From contig NZ_RRYV01000007.1 in NCBI RefSeq assembly GCF_014861395.1, positions 1 through 57,106 of the forward strand: a stretch of DNA of 57,106 nucleotides. Reading direction: 5' to 3'. Source of the DNA: Psychrobacter sp. FME13 (GTDB taxonomy: Bacteria; Pseudomonadota; Gammaproteobacteria; Pseudomonadales; Moraxellaceae). The notes beneath the pieces were generated by a model. That model saw only the letters and a list, made by a program, of their open reading frames with translations. It was not told the DNA's origin and made no database searches. Every line of letters begins with the position of its first letter. The stretch's first letter is position 1. Positions 30,526-40,636 of this stretch are shown piece after piece. Made by a program: the position numbers and the translations under genes.

Positions 30526-31033
30526 TTAAAATTCTGTGTATATGGCTATCAGCTGACATAATTACTATTAAAAAGCATATCAACCAATGCCAATAACGTT
30601 ACTTGGTTATCTCATATATTTGTCTAAGTTGGACATCGTACTATTATATATATTCGGTCGTACAATTTTAGCTTTACCATGAATACTATCACAAAGACTC
30701 TAGGTCTAAAGACTTTGATGCTAAAAACCCTACAGGCTGTTCTGGTCTGATCTGATAAGTGTCAGCTATTTACGCTACTCACTAAACTAAGCCATAAGTA
30801 TTTTATCAAAAATCGCCATATCTATAGCAGATATACTATCAAACTCACAAGGCATTATTTTACAGTGATTTATAGCTATTGACCAATTAATTACAAGGTA
30901 GTGCCATTATCGTCAGAAAATACTATTTAAGCTGCTTGGTTAGTATAGCTTACTCCTGCATTTCTCTTAGACACTCTCTGGAAGTAGATATCATTTACAT
31001 TATCTGAGTACTAATTTTAAAATGAATAAGCAT

Positions 31034-31068
31034 AAAAAAACGGCGTGAAACTATTCCACACCGTTTTT
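31034..31068 (-). terminator. Terminator after rpsO (minus strand)
   Basis: On the minus strand ACGGTGTGGAA pairs with TTTCACGCCGT (11 bp including two G.U pairs) around a 3-nt loop and is followed by seven T. It lies about 120 nt after the rpsO stop and separates rpsO from pnp. Confidence 0.8.
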
Positions 31069-31188
31069 AGAAAAATCTATTTTATCGATACCAGCAAACA
31101 GTTTCTAAGCGGCTTAACAAAAAAGCTAAGGTCATACCAAATCATGGTATTCCTGAATATCTCAACCACTCGTACTGTTATCGCCAAA

Positions 31189-31455
31189 TTAACGACGTAG
31201 ACCTAACTGGCTGATTAGAGTAGTGTAACGACCAAGGTCTTTACCTTTTAAATAATCAAGCAGTTTACGACGCGTGTTAACCATACGGATAAGACCGCGG
31301 CGGCTATGATGATCTGCTTTGTGTGCTTTAAAGTGATTCTGCAAATCGTTAATACGAGCACTCAGTAAAGCGACTTGAACTTCTGGAGAACCAGTGTCGT
31401 TTTCGCCACGTTGGTATTGAGCAATGATTTGTTCGCGATCAGTATTAGTTAGCAT
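31189..31455 (-). CDS. rpsO: 30S ribosomal protein S15
   Basis: S15 is an 88-residue protein that binds 16S rRNA helices 20-22 early in 30S assembly. The sequence from [35 protein letters not shown] to the end, including [11 protein letters not shown] and LLDYLKGKD, is typical. ATG 31455 with GGAGATATTT is preferred over an in-frame TTG at 31470, which would place non-conserved residues in front. A leader hairpin (31480-31516) lies just upstream, in the position of the S15 translational operator known in E. coli. Confidence 0.97.
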   Translation of the reverse strand: MLTNTDREQIIAQYQRGENDTGSPEVQVALLSARINDLQNHFKAHKADHHSRRGLIRMVNTRRKLLDYLKGKDLGRYTTLISQLGLRR

Positions 31456-31479
31456 AAATATCTCCGGCAATGCTAAGAA

Positions 31480-31516
31480 CTTTAAGACAAGCTACGATAT
31501 GTAGCCAACTTTAAAG
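31480..31516 (-). promoter_or_regulatory. rpsO leader hairpin (possible S15 operator)
   Basis: Outer arms CTTTAA and TTAAAG flank two 5-nt internal-loop strands and an inner stem GCTAC/GTAGC with a 5-nt loop. It ends 24 nt before the rpsO start codon. Its place matches the autoregulatory S15-binding leader of E. coli, but I cannot show that S15 binds it. Confidence 0.5.
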
Positions 31517-31724
31517 TAATAGAATAAATAAAATAACCTGTGCGTCATTCAGGACAACCCTGCATTACTAGAGTAGACCTAGTGTACGACAAGCTCAGAT
31601 AACAACCACTTAATATGTTTTGAATCCTACCCCGCATTTAGCTATAGCACTACTTAACTAAAGTAATGGGTTAAATACAGTGCACTATCTAAAACCTAGT
31701 TTAAATGTGAGGAAGATTATAACA

Positions 31725-31752
31725 AAAAACTGCTGAACTAACAGCAGTTTTT
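31725..31752 (-). terminator. Terminator after the 58-residue acidic protein gene
   Basis: A perfect 11-bp stem (31725-31735 with 31742-31752; CAAAAACTGCTG-type arms) has a 6-nt loop. On the minus strand a run of T follows, ending the mRNA from 31786. The remaining sequence between it and rpsO (31517-31724) shows nothing clear. Confidence 0.9.
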
Positions 31753-31785
31753 GATGACAACATATACTAAAAGCGTAAACACTTA

Positions 31786-31962
31786 CTAATTGCCACCATG
31801 TGAGTCTGCTTGTGTCGTATGTCGACCAATTGCGTCATTATCTAAAGGCGCAGTGGTTGCCTCTGCTAAACTAACTGGAGCTTCATCTTGAGGATCTAGC
31901 TCTTTATATAGCTCATCAATCTCTTTTTCTTGCGCGTCCATATTGTTCGGTGAATTACTCAT
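31786..31962 (-). CDS. Small acidic hydrophilic protein, unknown function
   Basis: A 58-residue, acidic, hydrophilic protein starting MSNSPNNMDAQEKEIDEL. The start at 31962 has a good AGGAGC site. An upstream in-frame ATG at 32025 has no such support. The first half is Glu/Asp/Lys-rich (DELYKELDPQDEA), the second half Ala/Thr/His-rich. I know no family. It follows a similar small acidic gene (32074-32235) and a DJ-1/PfpI gene on the same strand, and a terminator follows. Confidence 0.65.
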   Translation of the reverse strand: MSNSPNNMDAQEKEIDELYKELDPQDEAPVSLAEATTAPLDNDAIGRHTTQADSHGGN

Positions 31963-32073
31963 ATTAGCTCCTGAATTATTTTTTGGACTAATTGTATTTG
32001 CACTCATCAATAACACGGCGTGCAAACTATAAAAGTATCGATATCACTTTATTATAAGTAACATATTAGAAAC

Positions 32074-32235
32074 CTACTTGTCTTCTTTCGCACTTTCTAA
32101 ATTAGCTGCAATACGATCTGCAGCTGCTTCACTACTTTCATTATGGTTGTCTTCAGTCTGACTTTCAAGCGCTGCTTCCGCTGAATCAGAACGTTGTTGT
32201 TCAAGTTTAGTATCATTTGGATTAGTATTTGACAT
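32074..32235 (-). CDS. Tiny acidic protein (53 residues), unknown function
   Basis: An ATG at 32235 with GAGGA 9 nt before it opens a 53-residue frame: MSNTNPNDTKLEQQRSDSAE at the start, ending SAKEDK. The composition is Ser/Glu/Ala/Asn/Asp-rich with no hydrophobic stretch, so it is probably a disordered cytoplasmic protein. Both this and the neighbour at 31786 begin with MSN and a P-N pair and are acidic, which could mean paralogy or shared stress-type function. It is too short for simple gene-finding cut-offs. Family unknown. Confidence 0.6.
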   Translation of the reverse strand: MSNTNPNDTKLEQQRSDSAEAALESQTEDNHNESSEAAADRIAANLESAKEDK

Positions 32236-32305
32236 AGTATCGTCCTCAGTTATGGTTATAAATGATTTAAATATAGTGATACTGAATAATTATGAGACAG
32301 AGACT

Positions 32306-32830
32306 CTAAGATAGTGCTTTATCTATAGCATCAACAAAGTTGGGAATATCGTCTGGGTTACGCGAAGTAATAAGATTATTATCAACTTGCACTGTTTTAT
32401 CTACATATTTTGCACCAGCATTTTCTAAATCCGTCTGAAGCGTAGGATAGGCAGTTAGTGTTTTACCTTTAGCAATACCTGTGTTGATCAGCACCCAAGG
32501 AGCATGACAAATAACAGCCAATGGTTTATTCGAGTCATTGATGGCATCAATTATTTCATGAGCTTGTTTATTACCTCGAATAGTATCAGCATTCACAGTA
32601 CCGCCTGGTAGTACCAGTGCATCATAATCATTGGTATTAGATTCGCTTACAAAGATATCAGCAGTGAAAACATCACCTTTATCGACATCCTGATTCATGG
32701 CTTGCACTTCCTTTTTATCGTTTGTTGTTATAAGAAGTGTTTTGTAGCCTTTATCTTTTAATTGATTATTAACATCTTCGTACTCTGCTTGCTCAAAGTA
32801 ATTATGCAGTAAAAAAGCAATGGTTTTCAT
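32306..32830 (-). CDS. DJ-1/PfpI-family (class I glutamine amidotransferase-like) protein
   Basis: This 174-residue single-domain protein has the DJ-1/PfpI fold. The nucleophile-elbow cysteine is in LAVICHAPWVL, with LVLPGGTVNAD before it as the glutamate/oxyanion region. Members act as glyoxalase III-type or deglycase-like enzymes, chaperones or peptidases; the role here is not determined. It is placed between truB and rpsO, which in most gammaproteobacteria are neighbours. The two small acidic genes lie directly downstream on the same strand. Confidence 0.9.
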   Translation of the reverse strand: MKTIAFLLHNYFEQAEYEDVNNQLKDKGYKTLLITTNDKKEVQAMNQDVDKGDVFTADIFVSESNTNDYDALVLPGGTVNADTIRGNKQAHEIIDAINDSNKPLAVICHAPWVLINTGIAKGKTLTAYPTLQTDLENAGAKYVDKTVQVDNNLITSRNPDDIPNFVDAIDKALS

Positions 32831-32986
32831 AGTTTTCCTTTTGTTATCTAGTTAGTTTTTATGGACCAGTATATTTTTATAAATTAATTTTATTATTATT
32901 TGGTAGTCAATCATCCTTTGACCTATTTTATTTTTATTGATATGCGTCCTTTTTGCACAAGCCTTTAATTTTAATCAAGAATAAAA

Positions 32987-34066
32987 CTAACGCTGGATAA
33001 GTTTTTTAGGCTGTAACCGACCATTTAGACTGACTGCACCTAAACCTAAGAACTGACCCTTTTCATTTATCAAGCGAATATCTACCGGTATTTCATGTAT
33101 CAACGGCTTCGTATCGGTAGACTGATCGCCATCATCTGTCTCAGAAACAACTTCCTGACCAACAGCCACGTCATCATTGTTTGATGACAGGATATCAACA
33201 TTATTGGTGATATAATCCCTAATATGGTCTGTCAGTTGTTCAAACACATTTAAACGTTGACCCATATGTATACGAGTACATTGTTCGGTCGTTAGTATCA
33301 TTTCAGCGTCAATATTGATGCAGGCATCCACTGGCATTAGCTGCTCTTGTCTGCTATCTAGCGATAGTGCTTCTAATTCTGACAAAACAATCGCATTGTC
33401 AATGTCAAAATCACCAACTTGCGTACGTCGCAATGCAGTCAGATGTCCCAATGTACCTAGCGCTTTGGCAAGATCTTCACCGAGCACTCGTACATAAGTA
33501 CCTTTGGTACAAGTCACTGTCAATTGGATTTGCTCATGATCAAGCGCTTTTAAGTCAAGCGCTTTGATCACAATATCTCTCGGTGCCCGCTCTACTTCGA
33601 TGCCAGCTCGAGCGTATTCATAGAGTTTTTTGCCGTCTTTTTTTAGTGCTGAGTACATGGGTGGTATTTGCTGCTGAGCCCCTGAGAACTGCTGCGCCAC
33701 AGTCGCTAAAAAATCTTCGTTAAGTTGAGGAATGGGCTCTTGTGCCACAACTTGCCCTTCGGCATCACCAGTGTCAGTTTGGCTACCTAGCAATATAGTC
33801 GCCTGATAAGACTTATCAGCATCAAGCTGATAATGACTAAATTTCGTCGCCTCACCCATACAAATAGGTAATAGACCTGTGGCCATAGGATCAAGCGTGC
33901 CAGTATGCCCAGCTTTTTTGCTGTCATGCATCGGTGATTTGAACAGATATTTTACTTTTGACACCACTTGCTGTGAAGTCATACCTTTAGGCTTATCTAC
34001 TAAGATAACACCAGATACTTTCACTTTAGCTTGTGTTTTATCGGCAGGTTTGGCTGATATGGGCAT
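32987..34066 (-). CDS. truB: tRNA pseudouridine(55) synthase TruB
   Basis: TruB converts U55 of tRNAs to pseudouridine in the T-loop. The catalytic aspartate is D59 in HTGTLDPMATGLLPI. Other family blocks are GVILVDKPKGMTS at the start and CTKGTYVRVLGEDL in the core. The protein is 359 residues (E. coli 314), with an extra Asp/Asn/Thr-rich stretch of about 45 residues near residue 300 before the C-terminal PUA-like segment. The start follows rbfA by 9 bp and belongs to the rimP-nusA-infB-rbfA-truB operon. Confidence 0.97.
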   Translation of the reverse strand: MPISAKPADKTQAKVKVSGVILVDKPKGMTSQQVVSKVKYLFKSPMHDSKKAGHTGTLDPMATGLLPICMGEATKFSHYQLDADKSYQATILLGSQTDTGDAEGQVVAQEPIPQLNEDFLATVAQQFSGAQQQIPPMYSALKKDGKKLYEYARAGIEVERAPRDIVIKALDLKALDHEQIQLTVTCTKGTYVRVLGEDLAKALGTLGHLTALRRTQVGDFDIDNAIVLSELEALSLDSRQEQLMPVDACINIDAEMILTTEQCTRIHMGQRLNVFEQLTDHIRDYITNNVDILSSNNDDVAVGQEVVSETDDGDQSTDTKPLIHEIPVDIRLINEKGQFLGLGAVSLNGRLQPKKLIQR

Positions 34067-34075
34067 AGTAGGTAC

Positions 34076-34465
34076 TTACTCATCATTCTCATTTTTTTCG
34101 GTCTTAGTGACGGCCTGATTAATCAAATCCATCATATAATTACCGCGAGCTGTCACTTCATCATAATGAAAACGCAAGCGCGGTGTCGTACGTGTTTTTA
34201 AACTATGGCTTAGTTCAGTACGTAAGAAACCCGCAGCTTTGTTAAGCACTTTAATACTTTCTTCATGATTCGTCTTGGTCATGGCATCATTGAGCTCAGG
34301 CTCCATAATGGTGACATAGACGTCGGCATATCCTAAATCCGGGCTAACTTTGACACTAGAGATAGTGACAAAACCAGTCAGGCGAGGATCATTAACTGCA
34401 TCGCGGATAAGAACAGCAAGCTCACGCTGTATTTGATCGGCTAAGCGTTGTAAACGTTGGTTCAT
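34076..34465 (-). CDS. rbfA: 30S ribosome-binding factor RbfA
   Basis: RbfA binds the 30S subunit near the 16S rRNA 5' end and is needed for late processing, especially in the cold. The 129-residue sequence starts MNQRLQRLADQIQRELAVLI and contains DPRLTGFVTISSVKVSPDL and a KH-type region (VYVTIMEPELND). TPRLRFHYDE near the end is conserved. It lies in the usual place between infB and truB, with 9 bp to truB. An intervening terminator-like hairpin (34584-34612) lies before it after infB. Confidence 0.96.
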   Translation of the reverse strand: MNQRLQRLADQIQRELAVLIRDAVNDPRLTGFVTISSVKVSPDLGYADVYVTIMEPELNDAMTKTNHEESIKVLNKAAGFLRTELSHSLKTRTTPRLRFHYDEVTARGNYMMDLINQAVTKTEKNENDE

Positions 34466-34577
34466 TTTATTACCTTAATTTGATATGGCTTATTTTTATT
34501 GATTAGCAGTCTTAATATTTGAATATTCAACAGACCTTAATACATATCTTTTAAAAAACTTAGAGATTAATACTTGT

Positions 34578-34612
34578 CAAAAAAGGCCTAGCAGGGTGTA
34601 CCTGTTAGGCCT
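34578..34612 (-). terminator. Terminator-like hairpin between infB and rbfA
   Basis: AGGCCTA (34584-34590) pairs with TAGGCCT (34606-34612), and CAGG with CCTG, across one A.C mismatch, leaving a 5-nt loop. On the minus strand six T follow. It can partly end transcription after infB, so rbfA-truB may be made at a lower level or from their own promoter. Confidence 0.8.
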
Positions 34613-34718
34613 AAGTAAAGCTTGATAGTGAAGAGGTATTAAGATGCACAGCCCGTTAAGCACGTTGCATGGTTATATACCTCACTATCAGACAATAACG
34701 TTAGATAGTACCTGAACG

Positions 34719-37445
34719 TTAAATAGTACGTGCGAATTCTTGAATTTCAAAGACTTCGATCTTATCACCAGCTTCGACATCGTAACCACGTACCGCTAGG
34801 CCACATTCCATACCAGTACGTACTTCATTAACGTCTTCTTTGTAGCGACGTAATGATTGCAACTGACCTGTAAAGATAACCTGATCCTCACGCAATACGC
34901 GGATAGGTTTGTTGCGATAAATTGTACCTTCAACCACCATACAACCAGCAGCTGCACCAAACTTACTAGAGCGGAATACTTCACGAACCTCTGCAACGCC
35001 AAGGATTTTCTCACGATGTTCAGGAGCTAACATACCACTCATGGCTGATTTCACATCATCGATTAGGCCATAGATAACACTATAGTAGCGAATATCCATG
35101 TTAGCCGTATCTGCTTTACGGCGTGCGGTCGCATCTGCACGAACGTTGAAGCCTAATAGTACTGCCTCACTAGACTCTGCAAGCGTGACATCAGACTCAG
35201 AGATAGGACCAACACCTGAACTAATCACTCTGACTTTAACTTCATCAGTTGATAGCTCGTTTAGAGCAGCAAGTAATGCTTCAAGCGAACCACGTACATC
35301 CGTTTTCAATACGATGTTCAAGAATGACACATCACCTTGTTCCATCTGATCGAACATACTCTCTAAACGCATAGCATTTTGACGTTCAAGTTGACGCTCA
35401 CGCTCACGGTTGGCTCTAAAGTCAGCCACTTCACGTGCTTTTTTCTCATCAGTTACGACTAAGAACTCACTACCAGCGGCAGGTGTTTCAGGTAAACCTA
35501 AGATTTCTACAGGGATAGAAGGACCCGCTGATTTGATACGCTGACCATTCTCATCTGTCAGTGCACGGACCTTACCATAATGTTCACCGGCTAAGATCAA
35601 ATCACCTTGCTTCAATGTACCTTTTTTCACTAAGACACTGACAACTGGACCACGACCTTTTTCTAGTCTAGATTCAATGACAACACCTTGTGCAGCACCG
35701 TCTAATGGTGCTTCTAATTCCATCAGCTCAGCTTGTAAGCTAATAAAATCCAATAGTTCATCAATACCTTCGCCTGTTTTGGCTGAGATACGTGCCATTG
35801 GTGTATCACCACCCCATTCTTCTGATACCACTTCTTTTGTGGTCAACTCATTAAGAACACGGTCAGGATCAGCACTTGGCTTATCCATTTTGTTGATAGC
35901 GACGATAATTGGCGTACCAGCAGCGCGAGCATGATCAATCGCTTCTGCTGTTTGTGGCATCATACCATCATCAGCTGCCACTACTAGTACAACGATATCC
36001 GTTGCCTGAGCGCCACGTGAACGCATCGCGCTAAATGCTGCGTGACCTGGAGTATCTAGGAATGTAATGACACCACGTTCCGTTTTAACATGGTAAGCAC
36101 CAATATGCTGAGTAATACCACCCGCTTCACCAGTTGCTACTTTTGTTTCACGAATTTTATCCAGTAATGATGTTTTACCATGATCGACGTGACCCATAAT
36201 AGTCACGACTGGTGGACGTGTTTGCACATTGCTGCTGCGCTCATCGACCGCATCTTGCAAGTCATCTTCAACTTTTGTATCACTGACAGGTACTGGGTTG
36301 TGACCCATTTCTTCAACCAGCAAACTTGCTGTCGCTTGATCAATGGTGTCTGACTCGCGTGCTATCTCACCCATTTTCATCAGTAATTTAGTCACTTCTC
36401 GGGCTTTGACTGCCATACGCTGAGCAAGATCTGCTACAGTGATATGCTCACTAATCTCAACGTCATAAACGATTTTCTCAACCGGTTTTTCAAATTTATG
36501 CTGCCCTGATTGACTTGAACGCAATCCATTTTTACGGTTTTTAAATTCACGCTCATCTTGGTTCTTGCGACGACGACCACGTGCACCAGTGCTGTTTGCA
36601 CCACGCTTGATTTCACGACGCTCTTTTTCGAATGACTCTTCTAGTGCATCACCGACCAAACCTTCTGCCAACGGTTCATCTTTGCGAACTTCAGTAACAG
36701 GCTCACGATCTGTATATTTACCAGCCATTTTACGCATTTGCTCAAGTGTACGCTTCTGTGCTTCTTCAGCCTGCACACGACGTGTTTCAGTCTCGATTTC
36801 GCGTAGACGAGCTTCTTCTTTTTCACGAGCCTCACGAGCTTTACGCTCAGTTGCCGTTTCAACTTTTGGTTTGGTTGCAGCGACTTTTTTCTTCGGTTGG
36901 TCTTTAGGCTTGACTTCAACAGCTGCCTTGCCACCTTTTTTCACAACGACTGACGTTGAGATATCGTCATTTCTATCGTCTGATTTTTTGCCAGAACCCA
37001 AACTTGCACGCATCGCAGCTAAGGTCGCCGCTTGACGTTCTTCTGCCTTTTTCTTAGTAGCAGCACGCTCTTCAGCGTCTTTAGCAGCACGTTCCTGCGA
37101 CTCAATCATCGCTTGCTCACGCGCAGCCAATTCTTCAGCCATTTTTTCAGGATCAGGCTTTTCAAAGACCTTCTTTTTACGTACTTCAACATTAACGCTC
37201 TTAGATTTACCTGAAGAGCCAGTCACACGAGCAGTGCTAGTCGTTTTAGACTTAAGACTAATACGACGCTTTTCTTGCTGACCATGACTTTGCTTTAAAT
37301 ACGTCACCAACTTCTCTTGCTCAACTTCTGAGACTAGGTCATCCTCTGCACGAGCAGGTAGTCCAGCATCTACCAGTTGCTGTTTTACAGCACTTGTAGT
37401 TTTGCCTACCATATCTGCCAGTTCTTTGACGGTCTTATCTGCCAT
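34719..37445 (-). CDS. infB: Translation initiation factor IF-2
   Basis: IF-2 is the GTPase that places fMet-tRNA on the 30S subunit. The 908-residue protein has a long N-terminal part rich in Glu, Arg, Lys and Ala (about residues 80-330), an IF2_N module, and the GTPase domain with G1 GHVDHGKTS (about residue 417), DTPGHAAF (G3) and NKMDKP (G4). Domains II-IV complete the C-terminus (ending [13 protein letters not shown]). ATG 37445 is followed by the standard [13 protein letters not shown]. It is co-directional with nusA upstream. Confidence 0.97.
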   Translation of the reverse strand: MADKTVKELADMVGKTTSAVKQQLVDAGLPARAEDDLVSEVEQEKLVTYLKQSHGQQEKRRISLKSKTTSTARVTGSSGKSKSVNVEVRKKKVFEKPDPEKMAEELAAREQAMIESQERAAKDAEERAATKKKAEERQAATLAAMRASLGSGKKSDDRNDDISTSVVVKKGGKAAVEVKPKDQPKKKVAATKPKVETATERKAREAREKEEARLREIETETRRVQAEEAQKRTLEQMRKMAGKYTDREPVTEVRKDEPLAEGLVGDALEESFEKERREIKRGANSTGARGRRRKNQDEREFKNRKNGLRSSQSGQHKFEKPVEKIVYDVEISEHITVADLAQRMAVKAREVTKLLMKMGEIARESDTIDQATASLLVEEMGHNPVPVSDTKVEDDLQDAVDERSSNVQTRPPVVTIMGHVDHGKTSLLDKIRETKVATGEAGGITQHIGAYHVKTERGVITFLDTPGHAAFSAMRSRGAQATDIVVLVVAADDGMMPQTAEAIDHARAAGTPIIVAINKMDKPSADPDRVLNELTTKEVVSEEWGGDTPMARISAKTGEGIDELLDFISLQAELMELEAPLDGAAQGVVIESRLEKGRGPVVSVLVKKGTLKQGDLILAGEHYGKVRALTDENGQRIKSAGPSIPVEILGLPETPAAGSEFLVVTDEKKAREVADFRANRERERQLERQNAMRLESMFDQMEQGDVSFLNIVLKTDVRGSLEALLAALNELSTDEVKVRVISSGVGPISESDVTLAESSEAVLLGFNVRADATARRKADTANMDIRYYSVIYGLIDDVKSAMSGMLAPEHREKILGVAEVREVFRSSKFGAAAGCMVVEGTIYRNKPIRVLREDQVIFTGQLQSLRRYKEDVNEVRTGMECGLAVRGYDVEAGDKIEVFEIQEFARTI

Positions 37446-37595
37446 TTATTATCACCTACTGTCTATTATTTGCTATATGTTCAATTCAGTTGTTGGCTAC
37501 AAATGATTGGGTTAAGGCTGGTATTTGTATTACATTCATACCAGCACTTTATATCGATAGCATATCACCAAAAGACAGCGATATGCAGTTACCGC

Positions 37596-39080
37596 TTATT
37601 CATTGAACCAAGATTCCCGAGCTTTCATGATGAGTTTTCCTGCGGTTTCAGAGTCTAAACCTTCGATATCTTCTAGATCGAAGACTGCTTGTTCTGCCAA
37701 ATCATCAACGGTAATAATATCTTTCTGTGCCATTTTATAAGCCCAGCTGACTGTCATACCTTCAAGATCTTGTAGCTCTTGACTTGGCTCTTTCATGTTC
37801 TGTTGTTTGACTAGCTCATCAGCAATGACTACTTCTTTAGCACGCTCTTGAATCATCTCAATCGCTTCATCGTCTAGACCTTCGATGTCATAAAAAGTTT
37901 CAACTGGTACGTAAGCCACTTCTTCGATACTGGTGAAACCAATATCGACAAGCGCTTGAGCTAAGTCTTTATCCACCTCTAAACGTTCATAGAATAGTTC
38001 AATAAACGCTTTAGATTCGTTTTGTTGACGCTGCTGATACTCTTCTTCTAGCATCATATTAAGCTTGTAGCCTGTTAGTTCAGAGGCTAAACGTACGTTC
38101 TGGCCTTGTGAGCCAATAGCACGTGCTAATTGGTCATTGGTACTAAAGATGATATCAGCAGTCTGAGTATCTTCATCTAAAATAATACTACTAACGTCAG
38201 CTGGCTCTAGAGAACTGATGATAAATTGGGCTGGATCGTCTGACCAAACCACGACATCGATACGCTCACCATCAAGCTCTTGTTGTACTGCCTGGATACG
38301 AGTACCACGCATGCCGATACAAGCACCGACTGGATCAATACGATGATCATTGGTCTTAACTGCTATTTTAGCACGAGTACCTGGTAAGCGCGCGACATTG
38401 CGAATCTCAATAATTTGTTCAGCGATCTCAGGTACTTCTTTTTGCATCAATGCCGATAGCATTTCAGGATGAGTACGAGAGAGTAGTAACTGGGCGCCGC
38501 GGTTTTCACGGTTTACATGATATAGGATGGCATTAATACGTGACTTTGCACGTAGCTGCTCACGCGGAAGCATTTGATCACGTGACAAGTAACCTTCGGC
38601 ATTGTCACCCAAATCGATAATATAACCATCACGTGTTTGTTTTTTGACTTCGCCATACATCATTTCACCAATGCGTGGCTCAAAAGCATCAGCAACAAGC
38701 GCTCGCTCAGCTTCACGAATCTTTTGGATAATGACCTGTTTGGCTTGCGTGGCAGCAATACGACCGAACTCAATCGATTCGATCTGCTCTTCTTTTACAT
38801 CACCAATTGACCACTCTTCTTGGTCCAGATCAGTAATCGCTAGCTGGCAAGCAGGCATCTCATGGTCTTCATCTGCAACCACGGTCCAGTAACGATAAGT
38901 ATCGTAATCGCCAGTTGCACGATCAATAGCTACCCGTACGGCCACTTCTGGCTGTTCGGTGTATACTTTTTTCTTGGTAGATACCACTAGAGCGTCTTCT
39001 ATGGCTTCAAAGATATCTTCAGGATTTAAGCCCTTTTCATTACTGACAGTTTCTACTACCGTTAAGATTTCACGACTCAT
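37596..39080 (-). CDS. nusA: Transcription termination/antitermination factor NusA
   Basis: NusA binds RNA polymerase and nascent RNA to modulate pausing, termination and antitermination. The 494-residue protein has the N-terminal polymerase-binding domain, an S1 domain (MYGEVKKQTRDGYIIDLGDNAEG), two KH domains (GACIGMRGTRIQAV and AIGSQGQNVRLASEL), and two C-terminal acidic repeats (about residues 365-420 and 440-490) as in gammaproteobacteria. Length matches E. coli (495). It lies between rimP and infB in the usual order. Confidence 0.97.
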   Translation of the reverse strand: MSREILTVVETVSNEKGLNPEDIFEAIEDALVVSTKKKVYTEQPEVAVRVAIDRATGDYDTYRYWTVVADEDHEMPACQLAITDLDQEEWSIGDVKEEQIESIEFGRIAATQAKQVIIQKIREAERALVADAFEPRIGEMMYGEVKKQTRDGYIIDLGDNAEGYLSRDQMLPREQLRAKSRINAILYHVNRENRGAQLLLSRTHPEMLSALMQKEVPEIAEQIIEIRNVARLPGTRAKIAVKTNDHRIDPVGACIGMRGTRIQAVQQELDGERIDVVVWSDDPAQFIISSLEPADVSSIILDEDTQTADIIFSTNDQLARAIGSQGQNVRLASELTGYKLNMMLEEEYQQRQQNESKAFIELFYERLEVDKDLAQALVDIGFTSIEEVAYVPVETFYDIEGLDDEAIEMIQERAKEVVIADELVKQQNMKEPSQELQDLEGMTVSWAYKMAQKDIITVDDLAEQAVFDLEDIEGLDSETAGKLIMKARESWFNE

Positions 39081-39248
39081 GCTATACCTGTCCTATCATT
39101 TTTTAATTGACTTAAATTTTATAATTTGAGTATTAATATTATATGTCCACCGTAAGATTTACGCTGTATGGATATTTAAATCTCGATTTGTTATAAGCTG
39201 CCGGTGACATCAAACTAAACATATTTATAAAGTAAACGTTCTAATCTG

Positions 39249-39749
39249 TTAAGCATCTTCATAAATTAAATTAGCTTTATCTATGTTACTCAATGCAATC
39301 TCAAACTGCTCACTATCAGCGGCCGTCAACTGTAAAGAAGTTTCATTAATACTGTCTAGAGTACCTGTCACTTTACGACGTTTTTGGTCACCATTACCAA
39401 TAGCTTGTATCAAACGTAAGCTAACTGTCTGACCGACATACCCATGCATCTGCTCATCTGAGAAGAAAGCACGATCAAACCCTGGTGAAGACACTTCTAA
39501 AATATACTCACCAGCAATTGGATCATGTACTTCAAGAATGCCACTTACTTGATGATTTACTGCAGCACAGTCTTCAATGGTTACCTGCTTATCTTGAGCT
39601 TGCTCTTCTGGCAACGCTTCAATATAAATGCGTAGCAAAGAACGGCGTCCCTGTGGCGCAAATTCTATACCCCATAGCGCCACATCACAAGCGGCGACTG
39701 CAGGGGCAATAATATTAGTCAGTTCTGCAACTTTGGTCGAAAGCTTCAT
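39249..39749 (-). CDS. rimP: Ribosome maturation factor RimP
   Basis: RimP assists 30S maturation. The 166-residue protein has the typical start MKLSTKVAELTNIIAP, the N-terminal alpha/beta domain with LRIYIEALPEEQ and EDCAAVNHQVSGILEVHDPI, and GEYILEVSSPGFDR, followed by an SH3-like C-terminal domain. It is the first gene of the rimP-nusA-infB operon; 168 bp separate it from nusA. The upstream 459 bp before tRNA-fMet contain a tRNA terminator, so rimP should have its own promoter between 39750 and about 40130. Confidence 0.95.
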   Translation of the reverse strand: MKLSTKVAELTNIIAPAVAACDVALWGIEFAPQGRRSLLRIYIEALPEEQAQDKQVTIEDCAAVNHQVSGILEVHDPIAGEYILEVSSPGFDRAFFSDEQMHGYVGQTVSLRLIQAIGNGDQKRRKVTGTLDSINETSLQLTAADSEQFEIALSNIDKANLIYEDA

Positions 39750-40133
39750 AATCTATTTATATCTTCCTATTCACGTATCTATCGTACTTAATAAACCGTA
39801 TTGAATTTGTCTGTTATCTCTTATTTGTATTTGGTGTAAACCGTCATGTAGTGGATGACACCATCATAATATTGTTTAATATCACAAGTGTACTATTATG
39901 TATCTCATTTATTTATATAAGTTTAAAAATATCAAGCTCAGCCGGATAATGCTTTTATTATTCATAAAGCAGTACTATCAATAAAAGAATAAGGAATAAG
40001 AGATAGTATGCTTAGGAAACATCACTCTATGAATGCTGAGTAACGACAAGCTACAATAAATGGCAGCGTACTCTATAGAACTAGAGCTTAACATAAGTAG
40101 GATAGCGCGCGCGATAACACTGATAGTCAGATA
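39750..40133 (-). other. rimP upstream region, no gene found
   Basis: This AT-rich stretch presumably carries the rimP promoter and leader, because the tRNA-fMet transcript ends at the terminator just above it. I could not fix -35/-10 boxes with confidence. No protein or RNA gene is visible. Confidence 0.45.
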
Positions 40134-40163
40134 CAAAAAAACCCACAAGCATAATGGTGGGCT
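40134..40163 (-). terminator. Terminator after tRNA-fMet (minus strand)
   Basis: On the minus strand AGCCCAC pairs with GTGGGTT (7 bp with one G.U) around a 10-nt loop and seven T follow. It lies 46 nt downstream of the tRNA-fMet 3' end. Confidence 0.8.
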
Positions 40164-40208
40164 AATAGTTACTGACAAATTTAGTGTACAAAACATCAGT
40201 ATAAAAAG

Positions 40209-40285
<77 letters not shown>

Positions 40286-40409
40286 TCAATCTAGAACGCA
40301 CATTCTATAGAGGTTTCATATAAGTGTCAATGTTTATTTTAAAATAAATTCAAATAAAGCAATCGATAACTATAAAACAAAACCTTACGCTGTGCTGCGT
40401 ATTAAAAAT

Positions 40410-40494
40410 TGGTGCGATTGGGGGGACTTGAACCCCCACAGCTTGCGCCACCACCCCCTCAAGATGGCGTGTCTACCAATTCCACCACAATCGC
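40410..40494 (-). tRNA. tRNA-Leu (anticodon GAG)
   Basis: The 85-nt gene has an acceptor stem GCGATTG/CAATCGC, the long type II variable arm of tRNA-Leu, anticodon loop TTGAGGG with GAG, T-loop TTCAAGT, and encoded CCA. It reads CTC and CTT codons. Its place between secG and the initiator tRNA matches leuU in E. coli. Confidence 0.96.
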
Positions 40495-40636
40495 ATTTTT
40501 ACTACTGTGTTTTCAATATCTCATCTACTGTAATAGATGCTTAAGGTAGGCACCGATAGATAAAGACTCGTAAAAACAGAAAAGCATTGTAAATCTAACG
40601 TATCAAAATAGCAAGAGCTACACGCTCAAAAGATAT

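Noticed and set aside
36565-37035. 156-codon plus-strand frame inside infB
   Set aside because: It is antisense to the Glu/Ala/Arg-rich IF-2 linker, which yields long shadow frames.
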